Assembly: GCF_008831285.2 (NCBI RefSeq)
Contig: NC_045140.1
Location: 22,712,131-22,772,130 of the forward strand
Length of the DNA: 60,000 nt
Reading direction: 5' to 3'
From: Nymphaea colorata
Lineage: Eukaryota; Streptophyta; Magnoliopsida; Nymphaeales; Nymphaeaceae
The translations under genes and the position numbers were made by a program. Shown here piece after piece: positions 10,871-22,923 of the stretch. Positions within the stretch are counted from its first letter, which is position 1; every line of letters starts with the position of its first letter. A model generated the notes under the pieces. That model was given only the letters and a program-made list of their open reading frames with translations. It was not told the DNA's origin and made no database searches.

Positions 10871-13070
10871 AGTTTGGCAGCCATGACCATATAAAAGGAT
10901 GAAAATTGTTAAAAAAAATTGTAACGATAGAAAATTATGAAAACCAGATGCATAAATTAGTTTTTATGTTATTGTAACATTGGCAAACTTTGGATTTCAC
11001 AACATCTAAAATTTGATGCAAATATTAAAAAAATCATCATTTTTATTATTATATTTTCATACATTCTGTATTTATCTGTGTGGTTAGACAAATTCAAGTA
11101 ACCAACTTAAAACATGCATTCAAATAAATAAATAAAATTATATATATATATATATAATTTTAAATGGCCTCATTATTTTATCATGTCAACCGGATCAATT
11201 AATAATCAGCCATCGGATGACACGGATTTAGTGACTAACAAATTAGAAAAGCATGCTTCTCTTGGGATATTTTAATTTGTCTTCAATTTTATGAACACAT
11301 ACCTAATACTAATGTATTTTTTTCTCCTTGATAGCAGACCAATCAAACATCTCACTCTATTTGGTAGTTGAGAGATGGCTAGTTGATACCAATTATTGAC
11401 ACAAGTAACTAAGAACTTTATATGTGTACTTTTCATTTACATTTATATATAAGCGATATGTGGATATGCCTCCATGGTATGCTTTATTGTTTGTCTTAAA
11501 AAACCCAACCTTTTATAATGTCTGAAAGCATATTAATGAAAAAAATGTAAAAAATGTTATGTTTAGATCGGGTCGACTTATGAATCAACAAAGCTAAAAT
11601 CATTATCTTTTTTAAAACATTAAAAGATCGATTCAAATTTATGCATCTAATTTTCATGCTTGTAGGCTTATAATCTGTATCAATCAGTATGTTTCTGTTT
11701 GTAAAAAATAATCTCACAATTCTAGAGAGCTAGAAAGCTCTCGAGGCAGGGCAAAAGTTGGATGTGAATATAAATCCTGTCTTTGTGGACTTGTAATAAT
11801 TTGCATGATGCCACTTGGATGTGAAATAGTAGACTACCATCTACTGGCTAAACCTATGTGCCAATAACCAAAATCACACAACTGAAAAGTCAGAATCTTC
11901 CCTTTTGTCTATTAATATTTTCACCAGATGGTCCAATTAAACCTAACATGCTGATTGAAAAACATGTTAATTGAGGCCTACCTGCTCCCTACTCTCACAT
12001 TCAAATTGATAAGTACCTTCCCCTAATAGATTCCCGCCACATTTATTCTACAAGGTTATAATATTCCAGTTGTTGGCTCTCTCCAAAGGGGACAATAATT
12101 TCTTATTCTTCTTTGACTTGATTATCGAAATGCTAAGGTAACAATATGGAGCAACTTACCTTGAAAAAAGCAGTACAATGTGAATGTGGAGGAAAGATAG
12201 AACCGGTGGCTATAAAATAGGGTTCTGCTTGTCAAAGAAAGATGTCTTATCCATGAGACCAACTTACTGATGAGGGAGAAAGTTTACTTTGAAAAATTAA
12301 ACACTAAAAAAGGATTAAAGAATAGATGTCTTTATTGTTTAACAGATCTGCAATACTCTCCATACCTACCTACCAGCAATATACATTTATCCCTTCATCC
12401 CATTAGAGACCTGTCTATCTAATCATTAATCAAACACTGAGATGGATTATAAGAATGATTCAAACGCCAATTGTGTCTCTTGTGCATAATGCTCAATTGA
12501 TTTCTATTTCTAAAGATTAACTTTTGATCCTGACCGCAATGGAGCACGCCGACAAAGACTAGGTCATTTGCATGGAAAAAAAGAGCCCGATGCCGGGGAA
12601 AGCAATCACAGACTATTTTCTTAAAACCGAGTTGTTTCCATTAAGATTTCCATTTTGGGAAGTTGTTTCTTCTGGATATCAACATCGTCAAAGGCAATGT
12701 GCAATATTATAGTGAGTTTGAAACTATATGTAAAAGCGAAACCAAACACTCATACTTCTTTTATTAACTTAAAACTGAATCATCCATGATAGCGGCCGCA
12801 AAGATTGGACATACTTTCTATACATTATGGCTGAAAAGGTACAAACATGCATATAGTATGTATGATGACTCCAGTTATCCAGAGTTCCGTATCATCTCAC
12901 CAAATTCATCCATTTGAAGCAATAGATGCTTAGAAGAAAAACAGGAAGAGAAATGTGTGAAGTAATATTAAATAATGAAAATACCAATCCTCTTAACTAT
13001 TCGTCATGTTGGATCCGACAACCTTAGTTAGATTGTTGGGTGACTTTGAAATGATAAAGTCACCATTATC

Positions 13071-13071
<1 letters not shown>

Positions 13072-13108
<37 letters not shown>
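13072..13108 (+). repeat. (GA)n microsatellite
   Basis: Uninterrupted GA repeats. The same site in the other Y copies has (TA)n plus (GA)n at 32277-32374, (CT)n plus (TA)n at 34998-35080, and a CT run plus (TA)n at 52040-52077, so this locus is hypervariable between duplicates. Confidence 0.9.
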
Positions 13109-13113
<5 letters not shown>

Positions 13114-13989
13114 CGTGCCCTTGTCAACATAAAATACTCATATGTTCTTATTAGCCGGATCATGCGTATGGAAAAAATGCATGATATGGAATAAGTAAAG
13201 CGTATGAAGTGTACGAAGGTTAAAGTATTTTATACCTTTGACCAATAATTTTAGATTGAGAAAATATGGAACGTATAGATATTTTAGAGTACTACGGTTA
13301 CGTAATCTATGACCAACGTCTCCCCACCTAATTGACTCAACTAGCTCGTCTATACATATGTCAGAGGATTGAGAGATTATTGTGCACCATTAACCATGAC
13401 CGTGCGAAGTTTCCGGGAAGGAGCGTGAGTGAATATTGTACACACACCCTTAATTGTATGTTTTCTTCTTTTTGTTCCGGGAAGAAGTGAATGAAATCAT
13501 GAAAGCTTCACTAATATCCAGAACGCAGTTGTACCAAGAGAAAAAGCATGCCCCAGAAAATTAATGCCAAACTATTAGTTTTCTGATGTCCCCACATCCT
13601 TAATTTCTTGTTAGAAATTCTTCTCCGAGAAACCAGCAAGGAAAATAGCGAATTCCGGCCGACATCGGATGAGGGTTTCAACATTACATATGGGCGTTTA
13701 TAATCCAATCAAGGTCCGATTCTCAATGTGTTTCCATTTTTCGTGTATAAGAAACGTGACTCGACAAAGTGCGTGATCCTTCAATATGTACCTTTAATTT
13801 TTTGCATGACCGTCTTTATGAATCATCATCCATCATTTTCTTTGTCCCAATCGATACCAATTCAACAACAGTCATGTGTAGCTTATCAAATCCGTGTGCT
13901 GCATGTACGATTACTAGTCATATTAGTAAAGGGGCCGGCCCATAATTATGAAGCAAAATCTGCCTCTGGTTAGTTAGCTGATGCATTTG

Positions 13990-14187
13990 CAGGCAGTGGC
14001 GAAGCTAAAAATTTCTTGTTAAGGGGCACTGTAACTGTAAATTTCAAACTTGAAAGGGCACTCATATGTAAAAAGTTAAAAATTAATGAGGTTTTTATAT
14101 ATAAATAACGTAAATTTAGTGGCCTGGTATGAGCAATTGCCTACTTCAGCCACAACGTGGCTCAACCACAACGTGGCTCCGCCACAG
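13990..14187. mobile_element. Small non-autonomous transposon (GTGGCGAAGC...GCTCCGCCAC ends)
   Basis: The left end CAGTGGCGAAGCTA and right end TGGCTCCGCCACAG are imperfect inverted repeats around an AT-rich, non-coding 200 bp core with a GGGGCAC motif. Another copy is in Y2 (33426-33603). A related element sits at 55286-55467. The Y' copy near 51110 lacks it. The ends resemble hAT-like miniature elements of plants; the superfamily is not certain. Confidence 0.55.
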
Positions 14188-14427
14188 TTCGTAGGAAAGG
14201 AAAAGGTGTAGTATATCTATAATCGATCTTGATCAGGGCAATTGATCCATGATTACTTCATCAGGTCTTCTAAATTACTTGATTTCCATAATTAACTTTA
14301 CCAGAAAAAAAATGAGCTCCTAATAAATTGTAATGTTTTGGATTAGGAGTATTTAAGTGAGAGACATATAAGACTCGTTAGTTAAGCATTTTGATCCCAT
14401 TTGTAGAGGTGCTGAAATCCTCCAACA

Positions 14428-15131
14428 GTCGGGATGCTTCGGCCTCCATGCACATTGCATCTCATACGCATAGCTCAATATTATTGGGCTGCATGTGTGA
14501 GAGGTGAGAACATTTGGACAGCCCCCATAAATACACATGGGACAAAAACATGCAATTGATCGAGTGTTTATCATTGGATTTAAGGTCAGACCACCTTTCC
14601 CCCCTTCAATCTGATCTTAAATCCATGGTTTGTAACATATAACATGAATTTAAAATCCATGTTACTGAGATCTTGCATTTGTTTAAACTGAGATTCTTCT
14701 AAAACATGCCTTTTTATGCAGTCTCAAAAATAAGACTACGCAGCAGAACCTTTAAGAAAAAATATACTTTTAGTATAGTAATTTCAAACCCCTTTTATCT
14801 CTTCTTTTCATGGAAAAGGTAGTGTCCGAACAAGCTATTAAAGATGCTGAAAGAAAGTAACCATGAGCCTAATCTTCAAAGCTGAGCTCAAGATGGAGAA
14901 GCTTGCCAATCTTGAACCGATTAACTTGTTGACAAGACGCCTGAGTTAAACCGTGGAGTTTTCAAGTTGAACTTGCGTTTCTATTATCAAAGTAAGACAG
15001 TCAATGAACCAGCATATACAGCAACATACCTTCTTTTGCAGCGGATGTTGCACTTAGAACTGAAGAGGGAACTGAAAGAAGGAAGGACAGTAGATGGGAG
15101 GCCACTATTAATTAATTAACTTATGAATCTG
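14428..15131. other. Unit-1-specific stretch and block Z1
   Basis: Bases 14428-14577 replace a short segment present in Y2 and in the inverted Y' copy, and have no other copy in the window. Bases 14580-15060 (block Z) recur inverted at about 50090-50560, and the first 80 bases recur at 33857-33937, where the assembly gap cuts them. Bases 15060-15131 are the 3' flank of GH3-B. No gene is visible. Confidence 0.6.
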
Positions 15132-17126
15132 TTAATGGCGACGAGTTGGGGACCAATGAAGCGGGGCTGGACTGAAGTGTGAGGAGACGACCCTTGAGTC
15201 CAGCAGCTCCAAGATGGGAGCGAAAGTGATGCACCTAGGGGCCATGTACTGGTTAATGGAGGCGCCTCTCGAGATGGCGTACTCCATCAGCTTCTCAAAC
15301 GTGCCGCGCTGCACCACTCTTATTTCAAGCGGTTCAATCGACTTGTCGCACACCCTCCCTTATCTATACACTGAGTTGAGCTCTTCCTCCATGGCGAGGC
15401 AGCACTCCTCCGCGACCCCATTCGGCATCAGCACCGGATCCGGCCCCTTGTCCGACGCCAGCTCGAAGAATACGACGTAGTGACCCGGTATGGTCTTCGT
15501 GTCGGCATAGGTGGTGTACTCCACGATCCTTGTTTGGTTGTCCTTCATCAGCCGGTTCGACGCTGCCTCGACCGCCTTCTGCATGTCGGCCTCGTCGGAC
15601 TTATCCGAGTCGATGCTGAGAGCCACATTCTTCCTCCGGACAAAGTGGAACTGAGGGGCGGAGTTGTGGAAGCCGCTGAATCGGAGGATGTCGCCGACGC
15701 GGTAGCGGTACAGGCTGGAGTAGGCGGTGACAACGAGCTTGTACTCCTTGCCAAGTTGAAGGTCGGCAAGGTCGAGGAGCTCGGTGTGGCTCGGCTCATG
15801 AGGCTGGTCCGGGTCGTGGGGAAGGAACTCGAAGTAGCCCATGTTGGGCATGATGGTGTAGGAGACCTCAGATGGGTGGGAAAGTGGGTTCAGGTTGAGG
15901 CCAAAGTAGCACTCTAAGGAGACATACATGGTGCAGACCAGTGGTAGGCCGCCCCCGTAGTAGTTGAGTGTGGGGATGTACTGAGCCATGGCACCAGTCA
16001 CAATCACATCAAGTTACTTGGTTCGAGGTCAGATCTTGGTGATGATACCTTCCTAGTTTTGGTCCGAGCGGTTGTCCCGGACAAACCTAGCAGTGTATGG
16101 GTCCGGCTTCAGCAGCTTGTCTACGGCGGATCGGATTGATGGGTCTGTGATCGTCGGACTGAGCGTGCCCGTTTCTATGTCGAGGGCGAGGTCTTGCCAG
16201 TGAACCTGAAGGAAGCGGATGGCGCGGAGGAGGCCTCAGGCGAAGACGGCGTAGACGCGGAGGACAACTTGGTGCTGCAGGAGGCCGCAAAGCATCTGCG
16301 AGTACATGCTCTGGAAGGAGTCGGACGAGAGGATGGCCTCTGTTAGGAGTCGGACGAGAGGATGGCCTCTGTTGGGCTGGTGTGGACCAGGTAAGGGTTG
16401 AACTTTCTGCACTTGAAGAGTTCGCTCTTGTAATAGCCGGTGAGGACGGGGCTTGTCGACAGGCCTCCTGGTACAACCTGCGTGTTCTCTGAACATTAGC
16501 TGAAATCCATGCACTGCACTTTACTCTTCCTTTTTTGGAAACACACACAATCTCTCTCCACCTCTGCTTGAAACGGGTGGAACAAACTTCATCTTCGTCA
16601 TAACATTTCATATCTCTCTCTCTCTCTTCCCTCCCTTTATATATGCATATATAGAGATAGAGCATGTGTTGCATGCCCACCTGCCTCCGCATGTACAGAG
16701 GCTCAGAGACGTCATAACCAGTTATGAAGGCAATTAAGTAGGCGGATCCCAAAACACATCTTCCGTTTATTAATCTTTTTATTAATATCATCCAATGCGA
16801 AGTGGACTCTAATAAGGGTACACAAAACGTTCATGAATAAGGGTGATAAATGCCAAGGCAAACGCGTACAACTGAGCAGATAGGATAGGGGTGCTGGCGA
16901 TGCGCAGGATGTCAGGCTTGAGGTCGTCGTAGGTGACCATGGGGACCTTGGCCTTGAAGGTCTGGCGATCGATGCTCCCTCTGAGGTCACACCGCTGCTG
17001 CAGGTACTCAGTGCGGGCGTTCTGGCTCAGTATCTCCGCCAACACCCTCTTCTGCACATCGTCCGCATTCTTCGTCGCCTCCTCTATGAACTCCAGAAGC
17101 TCAATGTCCCTCCCGCTCGCACTCAT
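15132..17126 (-). pseudogene. GH3: GH3-B: inactivated GH3 copy
   Basis: On the - strand, start codon 17126 and most of exon 1 survive ([13 protein letters not shown]). At about 16870 exon 1 runs directly into intron 2, so the end of exon 1, intron 1 and exon 2, with the SSGTS nucleotide-binding motif, are gone. Exon 3 (16477-15132) has a deletion of about 53 bp just after its start, a roughly 29-bp tandem duplication at 16315-16375, and stops at 16236-16238 (TGA), 16053-16055 (TAG), 16029-16031 (TGA) and 15360-15362 (TAA). The YASSE-equivalent (YVSLE here) and YRVGD regions are still readable in 15360-16007. The exon 3 deletion and the TGA are shared with GH3-D. It lies head to head with GH3-C, the start codons about 1.7 kb apart. 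Confidence 0.93.
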
Positions 17127-17410
17127 GGCCTCCACACCGATCACAGAGAAACAGAGCACAGCGACAAGTAAATCCGATATGGACAAGTAAGAGAAGAGAG
17201 AGAGAGGGTTAGTTTTGTGGGTGGTGCAGAGGAGGGGGTGGCGGGGAAGAGTACTTATGAGGACCGGAGGGGAGGGCTCGAAGACCGCAGGTGAGGGACC
17301 ACCTACGGGTGGGCACCGTGCATGTCGTCCGGCAGGCAGTGGTCCCAGATCCACGTCAGCAGGAAGGGAGTTCGCAGGGGCAAGGGTGGGCCCACCGCTG
17401 CCCTACCGGG
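17127..17410 (-). promoter_or_regulatory. Relic promoter and leader of GH3-B
   Basis: The sequence is homologous to the GH3-A promoter read on the - strand: CT-rich leader next to the start codon, CATAAGTACTC at the TATA position, and the TGACGTGGATC block near 17350. The outer 50 bases (TGGGCCCACC region) differ from the A and C promoters. It abuts the palindromic spacer F1. Confidence 0.55.
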
Positions 17411-18532
17411 TTACATGTAGTGAAACAAACTTCATTTAATGAAATAAACTTCATTATATTGCAGGTAATGAACCAAACTTCATTTAATGAAATAAACTTC
17501 GTTATATTGTGGGTAATGAACCAAACTTCTTTTAATGAAACAAAAGCCCCTAACTTCATTTAATGAAACAAACTGCAATACTAAGCCCTCAACTTCATTT
17601 AATGAAACAAACTACAATACCGAACCCCCAACTTCATTTCATGAAGCAAACTGCAATGCTGAGCCCCCAACTTCATTTAATGAAACAAACAGCAGTATAT
17701 ACTGAGTCCCCAACTTCATTTAATGAAACAATTTGCAATATTGGGGCCCCTTCCTTTTTATTAAACGAAGTGGCTGTTTGTGTGTCACAACCACATTTTT
17801 TGCTGTTTAATTGGAAGGAAGGGGGTCGGCCGCTGCATCGCCATGGTGATCATGGAACTCAAAATGGATTGGTGGGATATAAATGTGGTTGTTATACACC
17901 CCCAAGACATTGAACGCAAACATTTCTAAAACTGCTTATAAATTAAATGGAAATCAAACTCATAAACACCAAATTTTTGCTGCATTTCTCAGTGGCGGTG
18001 GGTGACTATATTTGAATGAAACAACCACAGAGAAATGCAGCAAAATTTGGTGTTTATGAGTTTGATTTCCATTTAATTCTCAAACATTTAATTTCTAAGT
18101 AGTTTTAAAAATGTTTGCTTTCAATGTCTTGTGGGTGTATAACAACCACATTTATATCCCACCAATCCATTTTGAGTTCCATGATCACCATGGCGATGCA
18201 GCGGCCGATAAAGCCGTTGTATCAGCCCCCTTCCTTTCCATTAAACAGCAAAAAATGTAGTTGTGACACACAAACAGCCACTTCATTAATAAAAAGGAAG
18301 GGGGCTCAGTATTGCAGATTGTTTCATTAAATGAAGTTGGGGGCTCAGTAGTTTGTTTCATTAAATGAAGTTGAGGGCTCAGTATTGTAGTTTGTTTCAT
18401 TAAACGAAGTTAGGGGCTCAGTATTGCAGTTTGTTTCATTAAATGAAGTTTGGTTAATTACCTGAAATATAATGAAGTTTATTTCATTAAACGAAGTTTG
18501 TTTCACTAACAGGTAATGAAGTTTGTTTCTCC
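17411..18532. repeat. F1: long inverted repeat (foldback) spacer between GH3-B and GH3-C
   Basis: The left half (17411-17992) is repeated in reverse complement in the right half (about 18000-18532). The outer part of each arm is a tandem array of units of about 38 bp built on AACTTCATTTAATGAAACAAAC plus a spacer like TGCAATACTGAGCCCC; the inner part is single-copy in each arm. The centre, around 17993, is abrupt, and the fuller copy F2 has about 725 more bases there. No protein-coding frame is convincing. It is either a foldback transposon or simply the centre of the GH3-B/GH3-C palindrome, because the homology continues outward into both promoters. Confidence 0.85.
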
Positions 18533-18820
18533 ACCGCGGGTGGCGCGCCAAGTGGCTGCGAACTCCCTTCCTGCTGACGTGGATCTGAGACCACTGCTGC
18601 CGGGCGCCATGCACGGGTCCACTCCAGGCGCAAAATATTCGCTGCGTGGTAGGTGGACTGCGATAGCCTGCTATAGTCCACTGCTCTATAGTACTCTTCC
18701 CCGCCACCCCCTCCTCTGTACCACCCACAAAGCTAACCCACTCTCTCTCTCTTCTCTTACTTGTCCCTATCGGATTTACTTGTTGCTGTGCTTTGTTTCT
18801 CTGTGATCGGTGTGGAGGCC
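18533..18820 (+). promoter_or_regulatory. GH3-C promoter and 5' leader
   Basis: It matches the GH3-A promoter, including the TGACGTGG motif near 18576 and the CT-rich leader. The core region 18640-18695 differs: where GH3-A has TCTTATAAGTAC, this copy has CTCTATAGTACT, and upstream bases are missing or rearranged. The TATA box is therefore weaker or shifted, unless this is a local assembly error. Confidence 0.55.
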
Positions 18821-21202
18821 ATGAGTGCGAGCGGGAGGGACGTTGAGCTTCTGGAGTTCATAGAGGTGGCGACGAAGAATCCGGACGATGTGCAGAAGAG
18901 TGTGCTGGCGGAGATACTGAGCCAGAACGCCCACACTGAGTACCGGCAGCAGCGGTGCGACCTCGGAGGAAGCACCGATCGCCAGACCTTCAAGGCCAAG
19001 GTCCCCATGGTCACCTACGATGACCTCAAGCCTGACATCCTGCGCATCGCCAACGGCGACCGCTCCCCTATCCTATCTGCTCACCCCATCTCCGAGTTCC
19101 TCACCAGGCATGCCTACCCTTTCACTTCTCCTTTTCTCTTGGTTCTTAGCTCTTTAGGGTTTTGAGCTTCTGTTTCTTGTCTTGGAAACCCGGTAAAAGC
19201 CTTTCAAGCGTCTTTCTCTTTTCTATTGGGTTTTGTTTTCACAGTTCCGGTACGTCCGCTGGTGAGCGGAAGCTCATGCCTACAATTCAGCAAGATCTTG
19301 ATCGACGTCAGTTCCTTTACGATCTTCTCATTCCTGTCATGAACAAGTTAGCTCTCTCACCCTCTCTCCCTCGTTCTTCTCTCACATGTATAAGTTTGCA
19401 TTTGCGTTTATCACCCTTATTCATGAACGTTTTGTACATCCTAATAAACTTCCACTTTGCATGGGATGATATTAATAAAAAGATTAATAAACGGAAGATT
19501 CTTTTTGGGATCCGCCTACTTAATTACCTTACTTAATTACCTTCATAACTGGTTATGACGTATTTGAGCCTGTGTACATGCAGAGGCAGGCGGGCACGCG
19601 ACACACACACACACATTATATATATATATTTATATATATATATTTATTTATTGATTGATTGATTTATTTATAGGGAGGGAAGAGAGAGAAAGATGAAATG
19701 TTATGAGGAAGATGAAAGTTTGTTCCACCCGTTTCAAGGAGAGATGAAGAGAGATTGTGTGTGTGTATGCATAAAAGGAAGAGTAAAGTGCATGAATTTC
19801 AGCTGATGATTAGAGAACATGCAGGTTTGTTCCAGGACTAGACAAAGGAAAAGGGCTGTACTTCCTCTTCGTCAAGACCGACACAAAGACACAAGGAGGC
19901 CTGTCGGCCCGCCCCGTCCTCACCAGCTATTACAAGAGCGAGCTCTTCAAGGGAAGGAAGTTCAACCCTTACCTGGTCTACACCAGCCCAACGGAGGCCA
20001 TCCTCTGCTCCGACTCCTTCCAGAGCATGTACTCACAGATGTTCTGTGGCCTCCTGCAGCACCAAGAGGTCCTCCGCGTCGGTGCCGTCTTCGCCTCAGG
20101 CCTCCTCCGTGCCATCCGCTTCCTCCAGGTACACTGGCAAGATCTCGCCCTCGACATCGAGAGGGGCACACTCAGTGTGAAGATCACAGACCCATCAATC
20201 CGAGCCGCGGTAGCCAAGCTAATCAAGCCGGACCCGAACACGGCTAGGTTCGTCCGGGACAACTGCTCGAACCAAAACTGGGAAGGTATCATCATCAAGA
20301 TCTGGCCTCGAACAAAGTACCTCGACGTGATTGTGACTGGTACCATGGCTCAGTACATCCCCACACTCAACTACTACGGGGGTGGCCTACCACTGGTCTG
20401 CACCATGTATGCCTCCTCAGAGTGCTACTTTGGCCTCAACCTGAACCCACTTTCCCACCCATCTGAGGTCTCCTACACCATCATGCCAAACATGGGCTAC
20501 TTCGAGTTCCTTCCCCACGACCCGGACCAGCCTCATGAGCCGAGCCACACCGAGCTCCTCGACCTTGCCGACCTTCAACTTGGCAAGGAGTACGAGCTCG
20601 TTGTCACCACCTACTCCGGCTTGTACCGCTACCGCGTCGGCGACATCCTCCGAGTCAGCGGCTTCCACAATTCCGCCCCTCAGTTCCACTTTGTTCGAAG
20701 GAAGAACGTGGCTCTGAGCATCGACTCGGATAAGACCGACGAGGCCGAGCTGCAGAAGGCGGTCGAGGCGGCGTCGAACCGTCTGATGAAGGACAACCAC
20801 GCAAGGATCGTGGAGTACACCAGCTATGCCGACACAATAACCATACCGGGTCACTACGTCATATTCTTCGAGCTGGCGTCGGACAAGGGCCCGGATCCGG
20901 CACCGGTGCCGGTGGAGGTGATGGAGGAGTGCTGCCTTGCCATGGAGGAAGAGCGCAACTCAGTGTATAGACAAGAGAGGGTGTGCGACCAGTCGATTGG
21001 GTCGCTTGAAATAAGAGTGGTGCAGCGCGGCACGTTTGAGGAGCTAATGGAGCACGCCATCTCCAGAGGCGCCTCCATTAACCAGTACAAGGCCCCTAGG
21101 TGTGTCACTTTGGCTCCCATCTTGGAAATGCTGGACTCAAGGGTCGTATCCTCCCACTTCAGTCCAGTCCTGCCTCATTGGTCCCCAACTCGTCGCCATT
21201 AA
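18821..21202 (+). CDS. GH3: GH3-C: GH3-family acyl acid amido synthetase, probably auxin (IAA)-conjugating; intact, three exons
   Basis: The exons are 18821-19107, 19245-19346 and 19825-21202, giving 588 aa. The structure is the same as GH3-A, including the GC donor of intron 1 and the microsatellite in intron 2. All three nucleotide-binding motifs are intact ([24 protein letters not shown]), and the open frame has no stop. Differences from GH3-A include Leu to Arg and Arg to His in the [10 protein letters not shown] region of exon 1, Gly to Glu in the RQGRV stretch, and Phe to Leu in VTFAP. None hits a motif. Expected role: cytosolic conjugation of auxin to amino acids, lowering free hormone. 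Dosage with GH3-A and antisense effects from GH3-B are possible but inferred. Confidence 0.93.
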
Positions 21203-22247
21203 CAGATTAATAAGTTAATTAATTAATAGTGGCCTCCCATCTACTGTCCTTCCTTCATTCAGCTCCCTCTCTAGTGCGTGCATCGTGATAATGCTATGCT
21301 CAACGTTATATTATAATGTAATACAGTTTAATTTTTCTTGAATAAGAGAAGTGTATGGCTGGCTTGTTCCCCACTCAAAGGTTCCAAAGGATGTGCAGTA
21401 TTTTATGTCCAGAAGGCGCAAATTTTCAAGTCCAGTTGTCGTTTTCGTGGCGCAACTACTGAAGCATTTCTTATTTTGTGCCTTTGTGGGGAAATTGACA
21501 ACACCATCGCCTGGATTTCTTTCTTGATGCGGAACTCTACAGGCAAACGATTAAAATGCTTCTACTTTTGGCAATCCCCATCAAGCAGAGGGACAAGGAC
21601 GGAAAGAGATGCTTCTTTCCTGCATAAGAAGACATTGCACCGGCATAAGTCGCAGCACGCATATTACATAATGGATGCGCAAAATTTTAATTACTCGTAG
21701 CTGACAAAGCCACTTGATTTCTTTTGGGAGTATTTAATACTTGTTTTATTTACGGTAGTATCTGTTCTGCTTGAGAAAGGCTGAAGGTAAGACTCACGTG
21801 GGATGCATGAATTTCAGAGCCGCAGTTTGGCGTCCGCTTATATATCGGCATCCGTAGGTTTCCGTCTACCACAAGCTAAGAGAGCATAATGCTCCAATGC
21901 GCATGTAACTATATGACGTATGAGATCGCAGCACTACCTACCTTTGATGAGGACGCAAGCGTCTTGTTTTAGAAACGAAAACATTTGTGAAGTTTAATCT
22001 GTCAATATGTATTAAAGAAGAAACAAGTTGGCAAGTAAGCCCATATTCTGGCTCTTGCATCTACAGATCCACTAACAAATCAAAAAGAAAGAGAGTCTGC
22101 GCTTAATCTTCCTTCAAAGCATGTATTTGTGAAAATGTTCTTTTAAATTCTGTAAAACTGTGCTCGAGTTAATGGAAGAGAAAAGAAAGCGATGCGGTCC
22201 CTACTCCCTATACATGCGTTTATGTAACCAAAGCTTACACGGTACTC

Positions 22248-22310
<63 letters not shown>

Positions 22311-22822
22311 GTTCACTCATAACCATAGACAATCGAGATAAAACCAATGAAAAAAATAAATGATTTAATGTTAGATAATGAATGTACTCATCACTTTTTC
22401 CTATTTGTTTTTCATTCAACCGCTTTTTACAATAGATTACGCCATCCTGAGTGAGATAAGTGATTTTACCACCGCTCGGAAATTGCGCAGAGTGGCGCTA
22501 GGTCCTCGATCGGCTGCGCTTATAAAACCGTGACTTATCTTAATAAAAGAGGCCAAATGTCAAAAGGAAATCGACTCGAGGAATGGCCGAGTTTGGTTCT
22601 CAAACAAAGATGATTTGGTGAGCACAAAAAGAAAAAGGTCAGGCTAATAAAAAGGTCCTCCACAATTGGATTGCCTTGTGTGGTAAGTGATAACAGACAT
22701 CCTCTTCCCTTGGCCGAGCCATCAAAAGAGAAGTGACTCAAGGCAGACAGAAGCGGACCACCCGAGGAATAACCATCCACAGAAGCGAAGGGTCCCAACT
22801 ACAGGATGTTGTATAGAGAGGA
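21203..22822 (+). other. GH3-C 3' UTR and downstream flank
   Basis: Near-identical to 2683-4280. A poly(A)-type AATAAG lies near 21340. The (TA)n tract at 22251-22310 is longer than in unit 1 and interrupted by TAATAT. No gene. Confidence 0.7.
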
Positions 22823-22923
22823 TGGACGTGATAGCTCAGTTGGTAGGGCAGAGGACTTAAAAATCCTTGGAAGGGTAAAGACTAGTGAAGTAGCGGTAGG
22901 GAGTCGGAAGAGATGAGTCCATG
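22823..22923 (+). pseudogene. tRNA-like remnant, second copy
   Basis: Same D-arm and anticodon-arm-like block as at 4281, with the same extra A and no T-arm. Present because the surrounding X block was duplicated. Confidence 0.4.

Larger units (their letters stand above)
6362..10885 (-). mobile_element. K1: truncated Ty1/copia-type LTR retrotransposon
   Basis: Reading on the - strand, the element has gag at 10868-10406, protease and integrase pieces at 8940-7800, reverse transcriptase at 7766-6942, a scrap of RNase H at 6904-6710, then the polypurine tract and 3' LTR. The 5' LTR, primer binding site and gag start present in K2 are missing; the break at about 10886 runs straight into block Y1. 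About 730 bases between RT and RNase H are also deleted at about 6941. Bases 8930-10110 contain an apparent assembly artefact (see findings). Many stops and frameshifts: a dead element. Confidence 0.9.
10886..14427. other. Non-coding block Y1
   Basis: AT-rich, no credible gene. It is repeated at 30069-33830 (Y2), inverted at 34038-37250 (Y3') and inverted and more diverged at 50590-53930 (Y'). It includes (TA)n at about 11140, a (GA)n tract at 13072-13108 and a small inverted-repeat transposon near 13990-14187. Short open frames such as 11496-11717 (-) recur in all copies, but with stop and indel differences and no domain. Confidence 0.75.

Noticed and set aside
13006-13194. Arg/Glu-rich short protein
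   Set aside because: It is the translation of the (GA)n microsatellite.
17563-17913. Regular repeats in the foldback arms as a possible CRISPR array or repetitive protein (MKQTAILSPQLHL type)
   Set aside because: Spacers are not unique, the host is a plant, and the apparent peptide repeats are the 38-bp DNA units read in frame.
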